Of a stretch of 64,000 bases of DNA, positions 52,540 to 64,000 are shown piece after piece. The position numbers and the translations under genes were made by a program. Numbering within the stretch: the first letter of the stretch is position 1; every line of letters begins with the position of its first letter. Under the pieces are notes generated by a model that saw only the letters and a list, made by a program, of their open reading frames with translations, was not told where the DNA came from and searched no databases. The DNA is from Strobilurus pachycystidiatus. Lineage: Eukaryota; Basidiomycota; Agaricomycetes; Agaricales; Physalacriaceae. The stretch covers positions 930,001-994,000 of the forward strand of contig JAHLMK010000015.1 of NCBI GenBank assembly GCA_019915135.1, in the 5' to 3' direction.

Positions 52540-55217
52540 CTATTTCAAGGCGTTTTTGTAGCGCAATCGAGGCGAAATACCAACTGCCCTCAGGGCCTTC
52601 ACAGACGACAGGAAGGCATTGTAAGTAACATGCTGATCAAGACTCTCGATATCAAATGTCGACTTGGTCGTGGACGACTCATCCACAACGTCGCTGAAAA
52701 AATCGGCATCGTCGTCCTCAGAGACAAGACTCTGACCTTGAATTTCGTTGGAGTCGCTGAGAGCACGATAACCCAACTTGAACATCTTGCGGAGACTCTC
52801 TACCCATTCCTTCGTTGCCTCGAAGTTCTCCGACAACCCATCTATCACCTGCGATGCACTGGCTTCAAGGAAGGTCCTCTTCTTCTCGTGGAGCTCGGTG
52901 CATGCCTTACTGGCGTCGAACCAATGATCGTAGACTAGCTCTGCCTGTTCACGGAGTTTCAGTCCTATCGTTTTCCGGACCTCGCCATCTGGCAGCTTCC
53001 CGGTCGGCATGCGATATTGGTAATGTGAGAGAACAACCACGAGAACGTAGAACAGTGATTCGAGGTCATGGCGATAGAGATGGCGCACAGTCCCACTTCC
53101 GTTATCCTCTAGAAGATCGAGAGCCATGAAAGGTGGGGTTCCGGTACGCTGAAGGGAGGTCGATGGAGACCCCTCCAAGAGATCCTTGCGGTACGACGAC
53201 AGGTCAAAGTCGTTGAGAACACCGCAAATATTCCCAGAATCATCGTACCGGAACATGATGTTGCCCAGGCTTATATCGCGATGGAGGATTTGTGGGTGGT
53301 CGTAGAGCCATTTATGCGCTGTGAGAACAATGTCAGCAGTGTCGACAATGAGAGGAGAACGGGACAAACTTTGGAGAACATCCATGAAAACTTGAGCGAC
53401 ATCCTTCGCGCTTGTTAGCATATCGATGGGATAGAGAAGCTCCTGCACAGTGATCCTCAGAGTGCGGTTCTCGTACGCGAAGCAGCAATTGTTGGCGTAT
53501 TGCGCGTTGTTCAAGAAGTCTGCGACGCGCGCGGGAGTGGATTCCCCCTCCTCAAGATCAACATCCTCGGCATGGAGGAGGTTGGGAAGATGAGCCAAGA
53601 CCCAGTGTCGTTCGCCATCGGCGGACAGCTCCTCAGCCTTTGCTTTCGCAACTGCGAGGAACTTATCTTCGGCAGTGCGCGTTTCTCCCGGCCAGCTGAA
53701 CTTGACTACGAGTTCTTTGCCGCGCAGTCCATCCGAGTCGGAGGTAGCGCGCACGACACAAGTGCCCCGCCCTATGATACCTGGTTGCCGATATATTCGT
53801 TGCCCCAGCTTCAGGACGATTTTGCCTTCGTCGAGCCTGAGGACCATGCCAACGAAGAGATTGTCGGGGTTTATGCTCTTGACAGGGAGGTTCGGATGGT
53901 TCCGCTTTATCCAGTTATAATCGGTGAGGAATTTGCGGCTCTCGTCGATGACCGAGAGCTGCCCGCGCTGAGAGTCTGTGAGAAGATGCAATCCGACAAG
54001 CATGACAATGTAGAGTTTGAGGTCGTCCGGCTGGGAAGCAGATATGTCAATGGGCTTGGAGACCATGATAACGCCACGGTCATAATACATCAACTGGAAA
54101 CGATCGCGATCGACGAGGGTCATGGTGTAATGGGAACGTAGAATGGCGTGGGTGAGGCTCTCCAAAGCGTAATCGGCACACTGGATATGAACGTCGTCTT
54201 CCCCATCACTACTCTTCTCGTCGTGGGGTGGAGCAAATGTGGCCAAAGATTCAGAGCATGGAGCGCCTGGACCGGCGGTGACTTTCGCCTTCTTGGAAGG
54301 CCCGATCACACCGCCAGTCGACTTCCTCTTGTTGTATCTCGACGTTGCCGACGTTGTCTGCGCGACGGGGGGAGCATTGGGGACAATGGGAGGGCGTTTT
54401 GAAGCAGCAGTGGCACGGTTAGGTCCCAGTCGATGGCGCGGATTATTGTATTTGGGATCCTGGTCTAAAGGCAATAATCAGATGAGAGACCATCTGTACG
54501 ACGACGGGACGACGTACCTTGATCGTCGAGCGGTCTGAATGACCCGTCACCATGGTGCAAACAAGTATCCCTGTCCTTGATCTCCTCAACACCTATTGTA
54601 TTGAACCACCAGAACGGGTACTGCTTTGGACCGTGTAGTTCGACTTTGTCGCCATTGCCGGATGATGTGAACATGCTCTCGGAAAGTTCCAGCAAGTCGG
54701 GACTGAGGTGCTTTTTGTTGAAGACACCGCCATACAGCTTCTGAGGGTCATTGCGATAGTAGCGAATGAGTGGTGTGGATTTATAGTGTTCCTCGATGAC
54801 CTCCAGAGCCCGATTGTTCATGTCGGCGCGGAGAGCGTATAGCTCTGACTCCACGGATCCAACCTGGTTGCACTTGGTCCGGTAGGCAAAAAGGCACTCA
54901 ATGAACGCGGCGTCCCAGCGTACTCGCTCCACGACATCGTTGAGTGATGTTCGCCAGTCCTTCGGTACTCGCAAGACAACGCGCATGAATTGCTCGACGT
55001 CAACAAAGACCCTGTGCGTGCGGAGGTCTTCCTTGATGTAGACCTCGTAGTCCGCCTTCTGAAATTTGGCCTGTCCGGTGGTATCGTACAGAGCGCGGGT
55101 CGCACTGCCGCGTCTGTGCGGCGTATTCTGGAGCTCTGTGCGCCGGAAATCGGCATAACTGAGCATCGGCTTTGGACTAGCAGCCGGTGGTCCAGCGGCA
55201 GGGGAGGAGTCCGCCAT
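52540..55217 (-). CDS. FunK1 fungal protein kinase
   Basis: Two exons, 55217-54518 and 54464-52540; the frame closes at 874 aa. The N-terminal half is the conserved FunK1 extension (FRRTELQNTPHRRGSATRALYDT; a region around SKPIDISASQPDDLKLYI). The catalytic domain has LHRDISLGNIMFR (catalytic loop, HRD Asp and Asn present) and VLNDFDLSS, the DFD form of the Mg-binding DFG motif characteristic of FunK1, then TGTPPFMALDLL for the APE region and HDLESLFYVL. FunK1 kinases are expanded in mushroom-forming fungi and linked to multicellular development. A TATA-like ATATAAT lies about 95 bp upstream. The start at 55217 (MADSSPAAG) was preferred over an upstream in-frame ATG in the likely 5' UTR. Confidence 0.92.
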
Positions 55218-55780
55218 AATGGTTTCGATATTGAGGAATGCGCGGTGAGTGGCGACAGATGGCAGGGGAATGGGAAAGAGAGAGTAGTCCAGACATAGCG
55301 CAAGAAGAACCATTATATGCCTTTCCTCTGTGGACGAATATGGATGACAATGGGGGAGGAACAAAGGCAGACATCAATGGACGAATTGGGAAAGACTTGA
55401 CCCTGACACACACATGTTCGTGTAAATCACGAGACTGCCGATCGTGTTTGGACACTTTGAGTCTCTTTTCACTGCCATTCAGCTCTTTTGAGGTCCAGCT
55501 TCCGGCGTCGCCTGTCTCGATCTACCAAGGAAGCAAATTATCATAGTACTCTGCTAGGTAGCCTTGATGCCTACTCGGGTATAAACGGCATGCATGCGGA
55601 ACTGCTAACAGTTCCACAGTCACTACGTCAATTACGGGTACAAGCTGGTGTTCGCAACACTAGTTCATGGCCCCATGTCTCCGACTAAAATGTTGAACGG
55701 ACGGCTAGTACTAGGAGATATCGAATTGATCCGTTGCCCGCAGAAGAGCACCACATCAGACCAAAAGCACCCCTGCCACA
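55218..55780. other. Intergenic, nothing recognised
   Basis: Promoter of the FunK1 gene and 3' flank of the METTL16-like gene. Confidence 0.45.
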
Positions 55781-57604
55781 CTAGGATGAACGAGCCAATG
55801 CCTTCCTACTTACGTGGCTGCAGAAGCTCTCAAACAAGCCGCGGTCTTCACCTTCCACCCACTGATAGATAATTTCCCGGTTGTCCTCTAACTTAATGGT
55901 GCATATTAGCACCACGGTGTCAAGGTCGACCTCCAGATCTTGTTGCTTCCGCTTCCGCCGAGCACTCCTTGACCAAGTGTCTCCTTTGGCCTTGACCACG
56001 ACGTGTCCGCCAGCCGCAGTCACTTCGATCTCGCCCATGGAGGAGAGGACGTTCTCGATGTCGCTGTCCACCGCGGGATTTGGTTGCCGGATGGTGTTAT
56101 GCATGGGCATTAGACTGCGAAGATTCGGGTTCCCAATACGTGATATAGCCTAGGTGCGAGACCTTCATTAATCCGAGGAGGAGTGAAATTAGTAGCATAT
56201 GAAAACGTACGTCAGGAAGACGTTCCTTCGTGAAGGACCAGCCTATAGCCCATCGTCGAGTTTGGCCTTGTACAAACTCCGTTATAGCGTAGTTGGTGAT
56301 CTGGATCGTATTTAGCGTAAGATAGGCTCCTTTTGCTAATTCGGGCACGTACGTCCAGTTCTTTTAGAACACCAACAACCGCGGTTAGAGAAGACATCAG
56401 GCCGAGCATGGACGTGTACCAGCTAGGAATATGAGAGGAGCTTGAGAAGCGCATGAGCAAATGACCCACCGGCACCACAGCTTGTTTTGTGCACTTTCCC
56501 TAATGATCCTGGTAACAAAACCCGCTTCCCCACCGCAGGTTACCATCTCGACTGGAGCACCCGTGCACACCTGATAGACCTTAGCATATACCATAAAGGG
56601 CGCAGCACACCACACTGACCGCGTTTGGATCCAGCCTCTTGACATCCGCCAAATTCTTCACCTCTTCCATGCTGCCATAGAAGGGTGGGTTGCACATCGT
56701 GAAATCGAAACTGAGAATCAAAACCAGACTACTCAGAAGACGCGCCCTGAAGTTTGTGCGACGTATTTACCTACCGTTCGTGAGCACAAAGGTCCAGCGG
56801 AAGAATCGTTCTCTCTGTCTGTGCTTGCACTAGATGTATCCTATCTTGGAGAGCATTGGTGCTGATGTTGGCACCGGCAACTTGAAGCGATCGCTCGTCT
56901 AGTTCTAGGTTGACAGCGTGTCATTATTGTCCGCAATCGAAGCAGGCGCTATAATCTCCACCTGTCGCGACAAAAGACCATGATGGGTCAAGTTTGCATC
57001 CCAAGAGAGGGTATATCGCGGATGCGCCTGTCCCTCTGCAGGGTTTCTAGATCAAGTATTCCGAGGAGGAAGGTTCTCTGTTCTTACATATCAAGCCCGC
57101 GAATGACGGTCGATGATGTGGGCTGAGCAAGCAGGATGTCTTGAATCCAGAGGAGGTAATTCAACCTTCGAGATCCAAGTTTATGGAAAGTCTATAGTAC
57201 AGAGGAGGACTCGCCTATTTGGGACCTTTTTACGGTTGTCATCCTGACATGTCGCGAGACGGGAAGACGCGCACCGGAGGACAGAGGCGATCTTCCGGTA
57301 GGTTTATCTCCAGACCGAAATCACGGTGGAGGAGAGCTTTAGTTAAGCATCTGACCATGTCAAAGATAAGGACGACAATTTAATTAGACCCTGGAAGTGA
57401 AGTGACAACCTTTGCGATGCTTCGTTCTTGAAGTCGATCGTTTGGCGTGAACCAGAAGTAGACGGAATCAAGCTGGAAGGGAGAGTCAGGCCTGATTGTT
57501 TTTCATGGATATAGGCATCCTGATTACTGATGCAGAAGTGGCGCATAGGCACGAGCGAGCTCTGCATAATCGGGTTGTTTTCGATAGATGTTGCGGTCGT
57601 GCAT
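55781..57604 (-). CDS. METTL16-like RNA N6-adenosine methyltransferase
   Basis: A multi-exon gene. Spliced reading: [81 protein letters not shown] (SAM-binding motif I), the catalytic [40 protein letters not shown] and [16 protein letters not shown]. The C-terminal exon ends [18 protein letters not shown]. The NPPF motif and the FVQGQT..RWA block are diagnostic of the METT10D/METTL16 family, which methylates adenosine in U6 snRNA and selected RNAs. Minus-strand ATG at 57602-57604. Exon edges around 56150-57340 were followed only approximately; no disabling change was noticed. Confidence 0.82.
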
Positions 57605-57894
57605 GAAGAAGAGAACCGTGGCTGTGTCGGTCGCTTGGGTTGGCCTCAGCCGTGGACAACAAAGGCACAGCCACAGATATCTTCGTGTCTTTCCGCTCAT
57701 CAAACAAGTACTAGCCCAGAGCACTGATATCGTTCTGAAACCGAACTACCAGACGTTCAGTACCTGAACAATCGTCCGTTAGACACAGAATACAACGCAC
57801 AGAATGAGCCTTTTGCGATGTGTGAGAGCAGCGAGAGAGCAGTGTTTGCGTAGATTTGTGTCCGGGATCTGGCTCTGCGAGTGACCACCATGTA

Positions 57895-59345
57895 CAATCC
57901 CCGAGCCCCAGCTGGTCTGGCGGCCTGTTCCATCCGCTCAAATCCCCGAGCTCTCGGCTCCCCATTCCTTAACCGCACAAATCCCGGACCCCGTTCTTCC
58001 CTCTCACGCAATCCCGGAGCCCGCGCCAGGCTAGCGCATATATCCCCGGCCTTGCGTTTTGTTCATACCTCTTAAATCCCTGGCTTGGAATCCCCGAGGC
58101 CTATAGAGGTGAGCTCCCTCTCAATTCCCGAAGCGACTCTCTATTGACTATCCCAGAGCTCCCTTCCTCTCCCAGCTCGATGTGCATTCACCTGAATCCC
58201 GGCACTCTCTCCTTACGCGCACAATCCCCGAGCTCTTTCAAGGTGAGCTTCTCAGTGAATGCGTCTACAATCCCTGAGCGCTGAGCCACGACAGCTCGCA
58301 GATCCCGAACCTGCTCTTCTCAGCGACCGATCCCCAAGCCCTCTCAAGGTCAGTGCAAACCCCAGACCTATCCTATTTCACTCACGATCCCCGAGCCCTT
58401 CCAATGTCGCTGACAATCCCAGACCCTTTCTCTCTCATTCGCGATCCCCGAGCCTTCCGCATCCACTCGCAGATCCCGGACCCAGTCTCACTCGCTACCG
58501 ATCCCGGAGCCCAGACTTCATACTCGTTCAGAATCCCGGGGCCTTCTCAATGTGAGTGTCAATCCCGGATCCGTTTCATCTTGCTCAAAATCCCCAAGCC
58601 CTTTCGATGTCGCCACGGATCCTGGAGCGCTATACATTCACAGACGAATCCCTAAGCCAGTCTCACTCACCCCCGATCCCCAAGCCCTCTCAAGGTCAGT
58701 GCAAACCCCAGACCTATCCTATTTCACTCACGATCCCCGAGCCCTTCCAATGTCGCTGACAATCCCAGACCCTTTCTTTCTCATTCGCGATCCCCGAGCC
58801 TTCCCCATCCACTCGCAGATCCCGGACCCAGTCTCACTCGCTACCGATCCCGGAGCCCAGACTTCATACTCGTTCAGAATCCCGGAGCCTTCTCAATGTG
58901 AGTGTCAATCCCGGATCTGTTTCATCTTGCTCAAAATCCCCAAGCCCTTTCGATGTCGCCACGGATCCTGGAGCGCTATACATTCACAGACGAATCCCTA
59001 AGCCAGTCTCACTCACCCCGATCCCCAAGCCCTCTCAAGGTCAGTGCAAACCCCAGACCTATCCTATTTCACTCACAATCCCCGAGCCCTTCCAATGTCG
59101 CTGACAATCCCAGACCCTTTCTCTCTCATTCGCGATCCCCGAGCCTTCCCCATCCACTCGCAGATCCCGGACCCAGTCTCACTCGCTACCGATCCCAGAA
59201 CCCAGACTTCATACTCGTTCAGAATCCCGGAGCCTTCTCAATGTGAGTGTCAATCCCGGATCTGTTTCATCTTGCTCAAAATCCCCAAGCCCTTTCGATG
59301 TCGCCACGGATCCTGGAGCCATCTTCCTTGATCTAAAGATCCCCG
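57895..59345. repeat. Minisatellite built on AATCCC(C/G)GAGCC words
   Basis: Dozens of copies of an AATCCCCGAGCCC-like word spaced about 25-35 bp apart. Up to about 58328 the copies are irregular. From 58329 they are organised in a higher-order unit (separate entry). Confidence 0.85.
58329..59315. repeat. Higher-order tandem repeat, 345-346 bp unit, about 2.9 copies
   Basis: Unit starts at 58329, 58675 and 59020, each at GATCCCCAAGCCCTCTCAAG. Copies are nearly identical, differing by single bases and one 1-bp indel. The third copy breaks off at about 59313, where unique sequence leads into the downstream gene. Open frames of up to 150 codons through it are Pro/Ser-rich by-products of the repeat and are not called as genes. 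Confidence 0.9.
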
Positions 59346-59461
59346 ACCCTCCCGAAGGTCAGCATCTGCAACCCCTTATTCAAGCAAATGGGGAAGGTTG
59401 CGCTCTGAGATTCCCCGCTATCCACAAACCTTCCACCCTCCGCACTCCACTACCTGTCATC

Positions 59462-61066
59462 ATGCACACCCAATCCCGCCAACATGCGCTGCCCGACGAC
59501 TGCACCAGTTTGACGACACCCTACGCGCCCTCATTGCCTTCTGTTGACCTTGTTGACGACGTCGTCTTGCGAGTCGTTGAGTTTGGATGCGAGGATTTGG
59601 GACTAGCTTGCGTGTTGAACTTGGTGGCAAGGCGTTTTGGGCCACTGGCGAAGGCAGCGCTCTTCAGGGTGGTCAGCGCCAACCAGAACCACGACAAAGA
59701 TCGTCAAGTGTATCTACGCCCAGTGTCGAAACGGCAGTGGTGTCTGGGTCGACCGGATCGCTGCAGCCGTCGTTCGGCCAGCTGGGCCTCGGTCATCCAG
59801 TTCTTTTCCGAGCGGCCACATCTCTGCCCTTTTGTGAAGGAGTTACGCCTCATTGGAAGATCCACTGCCGACCCCGAGGGCACAGGCCACAACACCCACA
59901 CCGTCAGCGCACTTCCCCAGCTTGCCGCCACCATGTTTGCTCTTTTTCGGCGCATCCAGGCGTTGACTCTCACGGACATCACTACCATTGGACTTCCCCT
60001 CGCCAATTTGCCACCAGACGTACTTCGCGTGCGCTTCGACGGCTGCACCGTTCATCTTGACGACCTTCCTGCCTTCATTGGTGCACTTCAGGACGTTCAG
60101 AGCCTGGTCTTCGGCTATCGAAACAAATTCATCTCATCCTACACCGACACGGACGTTGATGCTCCAGAATCTGCTCCGGAATTTTCCTCTCCCACCAGGC
60201 TCACTGTAATGTACAACTTCTACGAGCCAACCGAGGCCAATTACGTCTTTATCAGTTGTCCAGGCGTCAGAACATTGGCGATTTCTCTGTCGCCTGTGCA
60301 GTTGTGGACCTTATCACTATCTTTACAGTACATCTGTGCCAGGAGCGACCTTGAAGAATTCCATCTCCAGCTTTGTGAGTCCTTTCCTTGAATTAGATAG
60401 ACTTGCTGACTCCAGTTGCCAGCTCGTTCCAAGCTCCCGTGGCCCACTCAGTGGACGCATGCCGCCATATTCTCTTGCTTTTTACAGCTACACTCCTTAC
60501 ACGTCCGTGTTACAGACTCTCAGCTGGAGGGTCTAAGCAGGACGATGAGTCTTGTTCGTCCCCCCGCGCTTTGCGCCCTCCACTTGCGCATCTATCTTGG
60601 CACCGCATTGTCCATTAACCGGCCGTACAGCATCAGGAGGAAGATGCGACGCTGCCTTCGCCGGCTGTGTCGTGCCATGCTCCCCATCATTGCGCGGGAC
60701 ACCGATCAGTTGTGCCGCGTCTACATCCAATTCGGTCTTGACGCTCATGCAGTGCAGAAATTGTCTCGGCCCGCGTCGGTCAGCGTCATTTGGTGGGCAG
60801 AACTTGTTGAAGCCCTACGTGCTTTTTTGACCGCCAACCTGCCTGTCCCGACGGGAACTGTCTCTTACACCTCAGATCCCAGAGTATTGTCTCACATGGA
60901 TCCGCTCTCAGACACCCCTTGGGCTCGGCGCCAATGGGATAACAAATGCATGATGGCTCGTAGAGAAAACCAAGAGAAGCTGAATGAGCAAGCGACAAAC
61001 GCAGTGAAGGAAGGGCGATTGGAAGAGTTTCTCGCAGGATTGGCCTCCGATAGTGAGGAGGAATAA
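59462..61066 (+). CDS. F-box/LRR-like protein, cluster gene 1
   Basis: Two exons, 59462-60374 and 60423-61066; the frame closes at 518 aa. After a short leader comes LPSVDLVDDVVLRVVEFGC and LVARRFGPLAKAALFR, a degenerate F-box-like helix set (P..v...I......l.l....R.f). The body has leucine-rich segments (FVKELRLIGR, IQALTLTDITTIG) and an acidic C-terminus. It resembles the many F-box-like genes of mushroom genomes; the F-box itself is weak. The frame is open upstream into the 345-bp repeat, but ATG 59462 is the first outside it. It converges with the next gene, with 119 bp between stops. Confidence 0.65.
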
Positions 61067-61185
61067 TGACACTTGAACTCGATTAGACCCCCTTCGCACT
61101 TGGACTCTTAGTTTTCAACCTTCAATCCAACTACCATAACTCATTTGCCCACATACTGATAATCAATAAATGAGATCGTAGTTCT

Positions 61186-62560
61186 TCAAATATTCAACAT
61201 AGGTACCGTCATTACTACTTGCATCCGTTTTTCAAGGAATGTCCAAGTGCTATCGGCGGTAACCAAGACTTCCCTTCGACGCATATTGCATAACTCTGAC
61301 AGAGAGCCCCAGGCCAATGATCTAATCAGTGCAGTCTGATCGGAACGCCCATCAATGAAGCCCATTACGCTTGTGAAAACGACTTCCATGCCGCGTATGG
61401 AACCACGGCGGCGCTGTCCTCGTACCCACTCCGTGAATGCAATCCTCATCCATGCAAGAAAGTCGTTTGTTGCTGCGTTATCTAGCCGCCCGATCAAGCG
61501 AAATTCGATCTTCAAAAACTGGACCTCCGCGGTATAAAGAGTCTGCAAGCTTTCCAGCAGAGCAGCACGGTCCAAGGCGTTGATGCATATGTCGAGGGAG
61601 GTCAACTTCAAATCATGGAAGCGAAGCTTTGACACCCAGCAATCTGGTACTGCATCGTTTGTCACCCTTCTGTTCATGAAAAATACAGATACACACGTAC
61701 CACGAGCCAGGATTCTGACGCTCGTCAATGTTCCACGGCAAGTGTCCAACAGTTGAGCACACGGCCAAACAGTTTCTGGTTCGTAAATCGTCCAATTCAG
61801 TGTCTCTAGCAGACTGATGCAATTAAAGCAAGTAGGTTTCCGCGTCACCACACTGTCTCCCAGCCAGGTCAATCCAAATTCAAGGGATCGCAAGGACGCC
61901 AGACAGCTCTCAGCCTCAGTAGCACGGGACTGCCATTCCACTTCAGCCTCGGGGTTGCTGTAGAGTACAAGTGGATGTAAGTCCGGTGTGGCCGAGGCCG
62001 CCATCGGGCCCATCTGGTTGAAGGCGCGCACGGCAGGTGTGTATGGGAGCAGAAAGGCAAGGATGTGGTCCAGGTGAATATAGCAGTCTCGAAATTCAAT
62101 GAACTTCAGATATTTGAGCGGTCTAGTGAGGCGGGGGGTGCGTGCAAAACCGTCCTTTGCGGGAGTCCACTTGTCAAAGCGTATGTGGTCTATGACCAAC
62201 GCCTGCAGGTTTGGAAAGGATGAGGCGAAGATCACGATGGGGTAAAGGAGCGCATTTTCGATTTCTGGGGACTGCAGAGTCAACGACTTGACCCAGGCAG
62301 CCACCTTCCCATGGACTTGCTCTTCCATCTTTTCTGTGATCTGTGAAGAACGCGGTAAGCAGTCTGCAGCCAAGTCCCGCAGCTTCAAAACGCACTTGCG
62401 AGGCAGTTACGCAGCTCATTGATAGCTCAGCGAAGCCCAGAGGACTCAGTCCAACTAGGGCATCTCGGGAGATTCGTCTCATGGCCCTCAAGAAGGGCAG
62501 GTCGTCCTTGCTCAGGTGAGAGCCAACTTCCCCCCATACGTCGGCTGGTAGTTGGGGCAT
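61186..62560 (-). CDS. F-box/LRR-like protein, cluster gene 2
   Basis: Two exons, 62560-62396 and 62340-61186; the frame closes at 439 aa. It starts MPQLPADVWGEVGSHLSKDDLPFLRAMRRISRDA, an F-box-like opening. LRR-like segments follow (FPNLQALVIDHIRF, LKYLKFIEFRDCYIHL, LRSLEFGLTWLG). An open extension beyond the ATG begins with TTG, so 62560 is used. A possible 31-bp intron near 61685 was rejected because it would break the frame. It is divergent from the next gene, with 110 bp between ATGs. Confidence 0.7.
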
Positions 62561-62670
62561 GAGTTCATCAAGAACAACCGTTCGTTCGAACAAATTGCGT
62601 CTAATCTTTCGATTCGAACCTGACCAATCTCAGTTCTTCTCTTCGGTGATCTCAGATCTTTATTTCCACC

Positions 62671-64000
62671 ATGTCCATCGCGCCTCCGCTAGACTTTCCC
62701 AACGAACTGTTGGAAGAGGTCATCGAGCAAGCCTGCCTTATGGACCAAAATCTTGCCTTCCCCCTTCGTCTCTCGGGCAAGCGATTTTTTCGCGCGAGCA
62801 AATATGTCTTTTCCCAGGTCACAGCTGACCTCACCTATTCCTCGACTGCTTGGGGTACTGGAGGGCTTGACTGCCACCCAGAAAAGCAACGAAACCGTGG
62901 AGATCCACTTTGGGAGCCAACGCCGTGCACTCATTCGCCGGACGCAGTTGTGCATTTTTTCTCCGTTGAGAATCCCCACCTTGCCGCCTTCGTCAAGTCC
63001 CTCACTTTTCGAGGGCATGGCCCCAGACACCGTCGCAGGGGAGCACCAGAAAGCGACGTCATTCCCAAGTTCCGCACCCTCCTGCACCTCTTTCCCTCTC
63101 TCACACTCCTTACCTTGTACAACATGGTCCTTGGCGACCTCGAAGAACCGGCCGGTCACGGAACCCTTTCAAAGATGATCCTCCGTGATACCTTTGTTCA
63201 GCCCCCGGAACGACTTTTTGGTCTTCTCCTTCAACTTGGACAGGTCAAAGAACTCTGCCTTGAACAGAGCACCGTACTAGCCGCCAACGACCCGAAGGAC
63301 CGGGTGTCCTTGGCTGTGCCCACTGTTCGTCATCTATCCCTCGAAACCAACGCGGAGGGGAGCGAGGCGCACATGCTCAATGGATACAGTTTTCAAAACC
63401 TGGAATCCCTTTGTGTCTGCGCGCCGCTCTCCATATTTGAGGAGGAATCCTTTCTATCAGACCAGCGCGTGGACCTTCTACTGCGACTAGTCCCACCTAT
63501 CTCTTCATTCTCCCTTATCATCTGTGAGTGGCGTATTCTTTCAAACGATGTGCAAGACCTGAAGCAGAACGCCAGCTCCTGGCCGTTTCTTTGATCTGGG
63601 AGAGCAGCCAAGGCCTTGGGAAGACGTCTTCAACAGCATGACGGCGCTGAAGCACCTGACAGTAACGGCCTCCGAAGTCGATTCTGCGACGGTGGGCGAT
63701 CTGTGGTGGCCTTTTCATTTTCCAGGGCTCCAGACGCTCACGTTCCGCCTCAATCTCTCGGGGAGAATCTTCAATTACGACGCAGACTATGAAGAGCTGG
63801 AGGATGAGCCACAAACGCGGACGGCAGTGGTCGTGATGAAGGAGGCTCTGCACAGATTGAGTCTGCACCCAAACCTGCAGCTGTCTCTGGTGTTTGGACT
63901 TTGTGCGGACACAGCGCCTCGCTCTCTCTATGAGGAGAAATGGTTCTATGGGCTAAGTCGCAACCTACTAGGGCAGATGAGTCTCCCACCGAAGGTAAAG
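62671..64000 (+). CDS. F-box/LRR-like protein, cluster gene 3 (partial)
   Basis: Exon 1 is 62671-63523; exon 2 starts at 63576 and runs off the right edge. It opens with PPLDFPNELLEEVIEQACL and PLRLSGKRFFRASKYVFSQV, an F-box-like start. Leucine-rich segments follow (FPSLTLLTLYNMVLGD, VRHLSLETNAEG, MTALKHLTVTASEVD, LQTLTFRLNLSG). Choosing acceptor 63575 keeps the frame open to the end; reading through gives a stop at 63592. Confidence 0.7.

Noticed and set aside
58259..59331. Plus-strand Pro/Ser-rich ORFs of 95-150 codons
   Set aside because: By-products of the 345-bp tandem repeat; the same peptide recurs in shifted frames and stops at unit ends.
61680..61720. 31-bp intron in cluster gene 2 (GTACGT...CAG)
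   Set aside because: Too short for this genome, and removal would break an otherwise open frame.

Overview
The window looks like basidiomycete (Agaricomycete mushroom-type) nuclear DNA. Genes are split by many 44-65 bp introns with GT-AG ends and CTNAY-like branch sites. Gene content fits: a FunK1 kinase, a Zn2Cys6 regulator, a CBM1 secreted protein, F-box families, Ty3/gypsy and Tc1/mariner elements. Exon models marked 'frame closes' were assembled by eye; their exon lengths sum to whole codons with no internal stop.

Layout. 2-530: 3' end of an unknown gene. About 680-8212: a minus-strand Ty3/gypsy retrotransposon in three frames (gag, protease, RT/RNase H/integrase). Each frame junction carries a G GGU UUN slippery heptamer. 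Its pol is split by a 462-bp hAT-type MITE. 8213-10318: non-coding, probably the element's 5' LTR side. 10319-15744: two outward-pointing tRNA-Gly(GCC) genes flank a seven-exon gene for a 1501-residue disordered protein ending in a TPX2-type microtubule-binding motif. 15735-20517: mobile DNA has accumulated here: a tRNA-end direct repeat, a 465-bp TA-flanked MITE, and an intact 3257-bp Tc1/mariner-like transposon sitting inside an exon of a host gene.

21184-23444: an ArfGAP (SMAP/Age2 type) and a small KPWE-motif protein (PEX39-like) are divergently transcribed. 25414-26057: a small C2H2 zinc-finger protein. 26824-32567: tandemly duplicated F-box genes plus a third F-box gene and a scrap of its lost copy. 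33293-36319: EST1/SMG7-like protein (nonsense-mediated decay/telomere family). 36829-37960: short-chain dehydrogenase. 39078-40341: disordered hypothetical. 41242-43901: Zn2Cys6 transcription factor. 45868-48519: NCS1 nucleobase/allantoin-type permease. 49092-49967: secreted CBM1 protein. 50336-51181: four-helix membrane protein (promethin/LDAF1-like?). 52540-55217: FunK1 kinase. 55781-57604: METTL16-like RNA methyltransferase. 57895-59345: a higher-order 345-bp minisatellite. 59462-64000: three F-box/LRR-like genes, the last running off the window.

Most host genes are unrelated housekeeping or accessory genes, not one pathway. The strongest signals for a second look are the paired frameshift heptamers in the retroelement, the exact TA insertion of an apparently complete transposon into a coding exon, the 345-bp array, and the PEX39-like gene.
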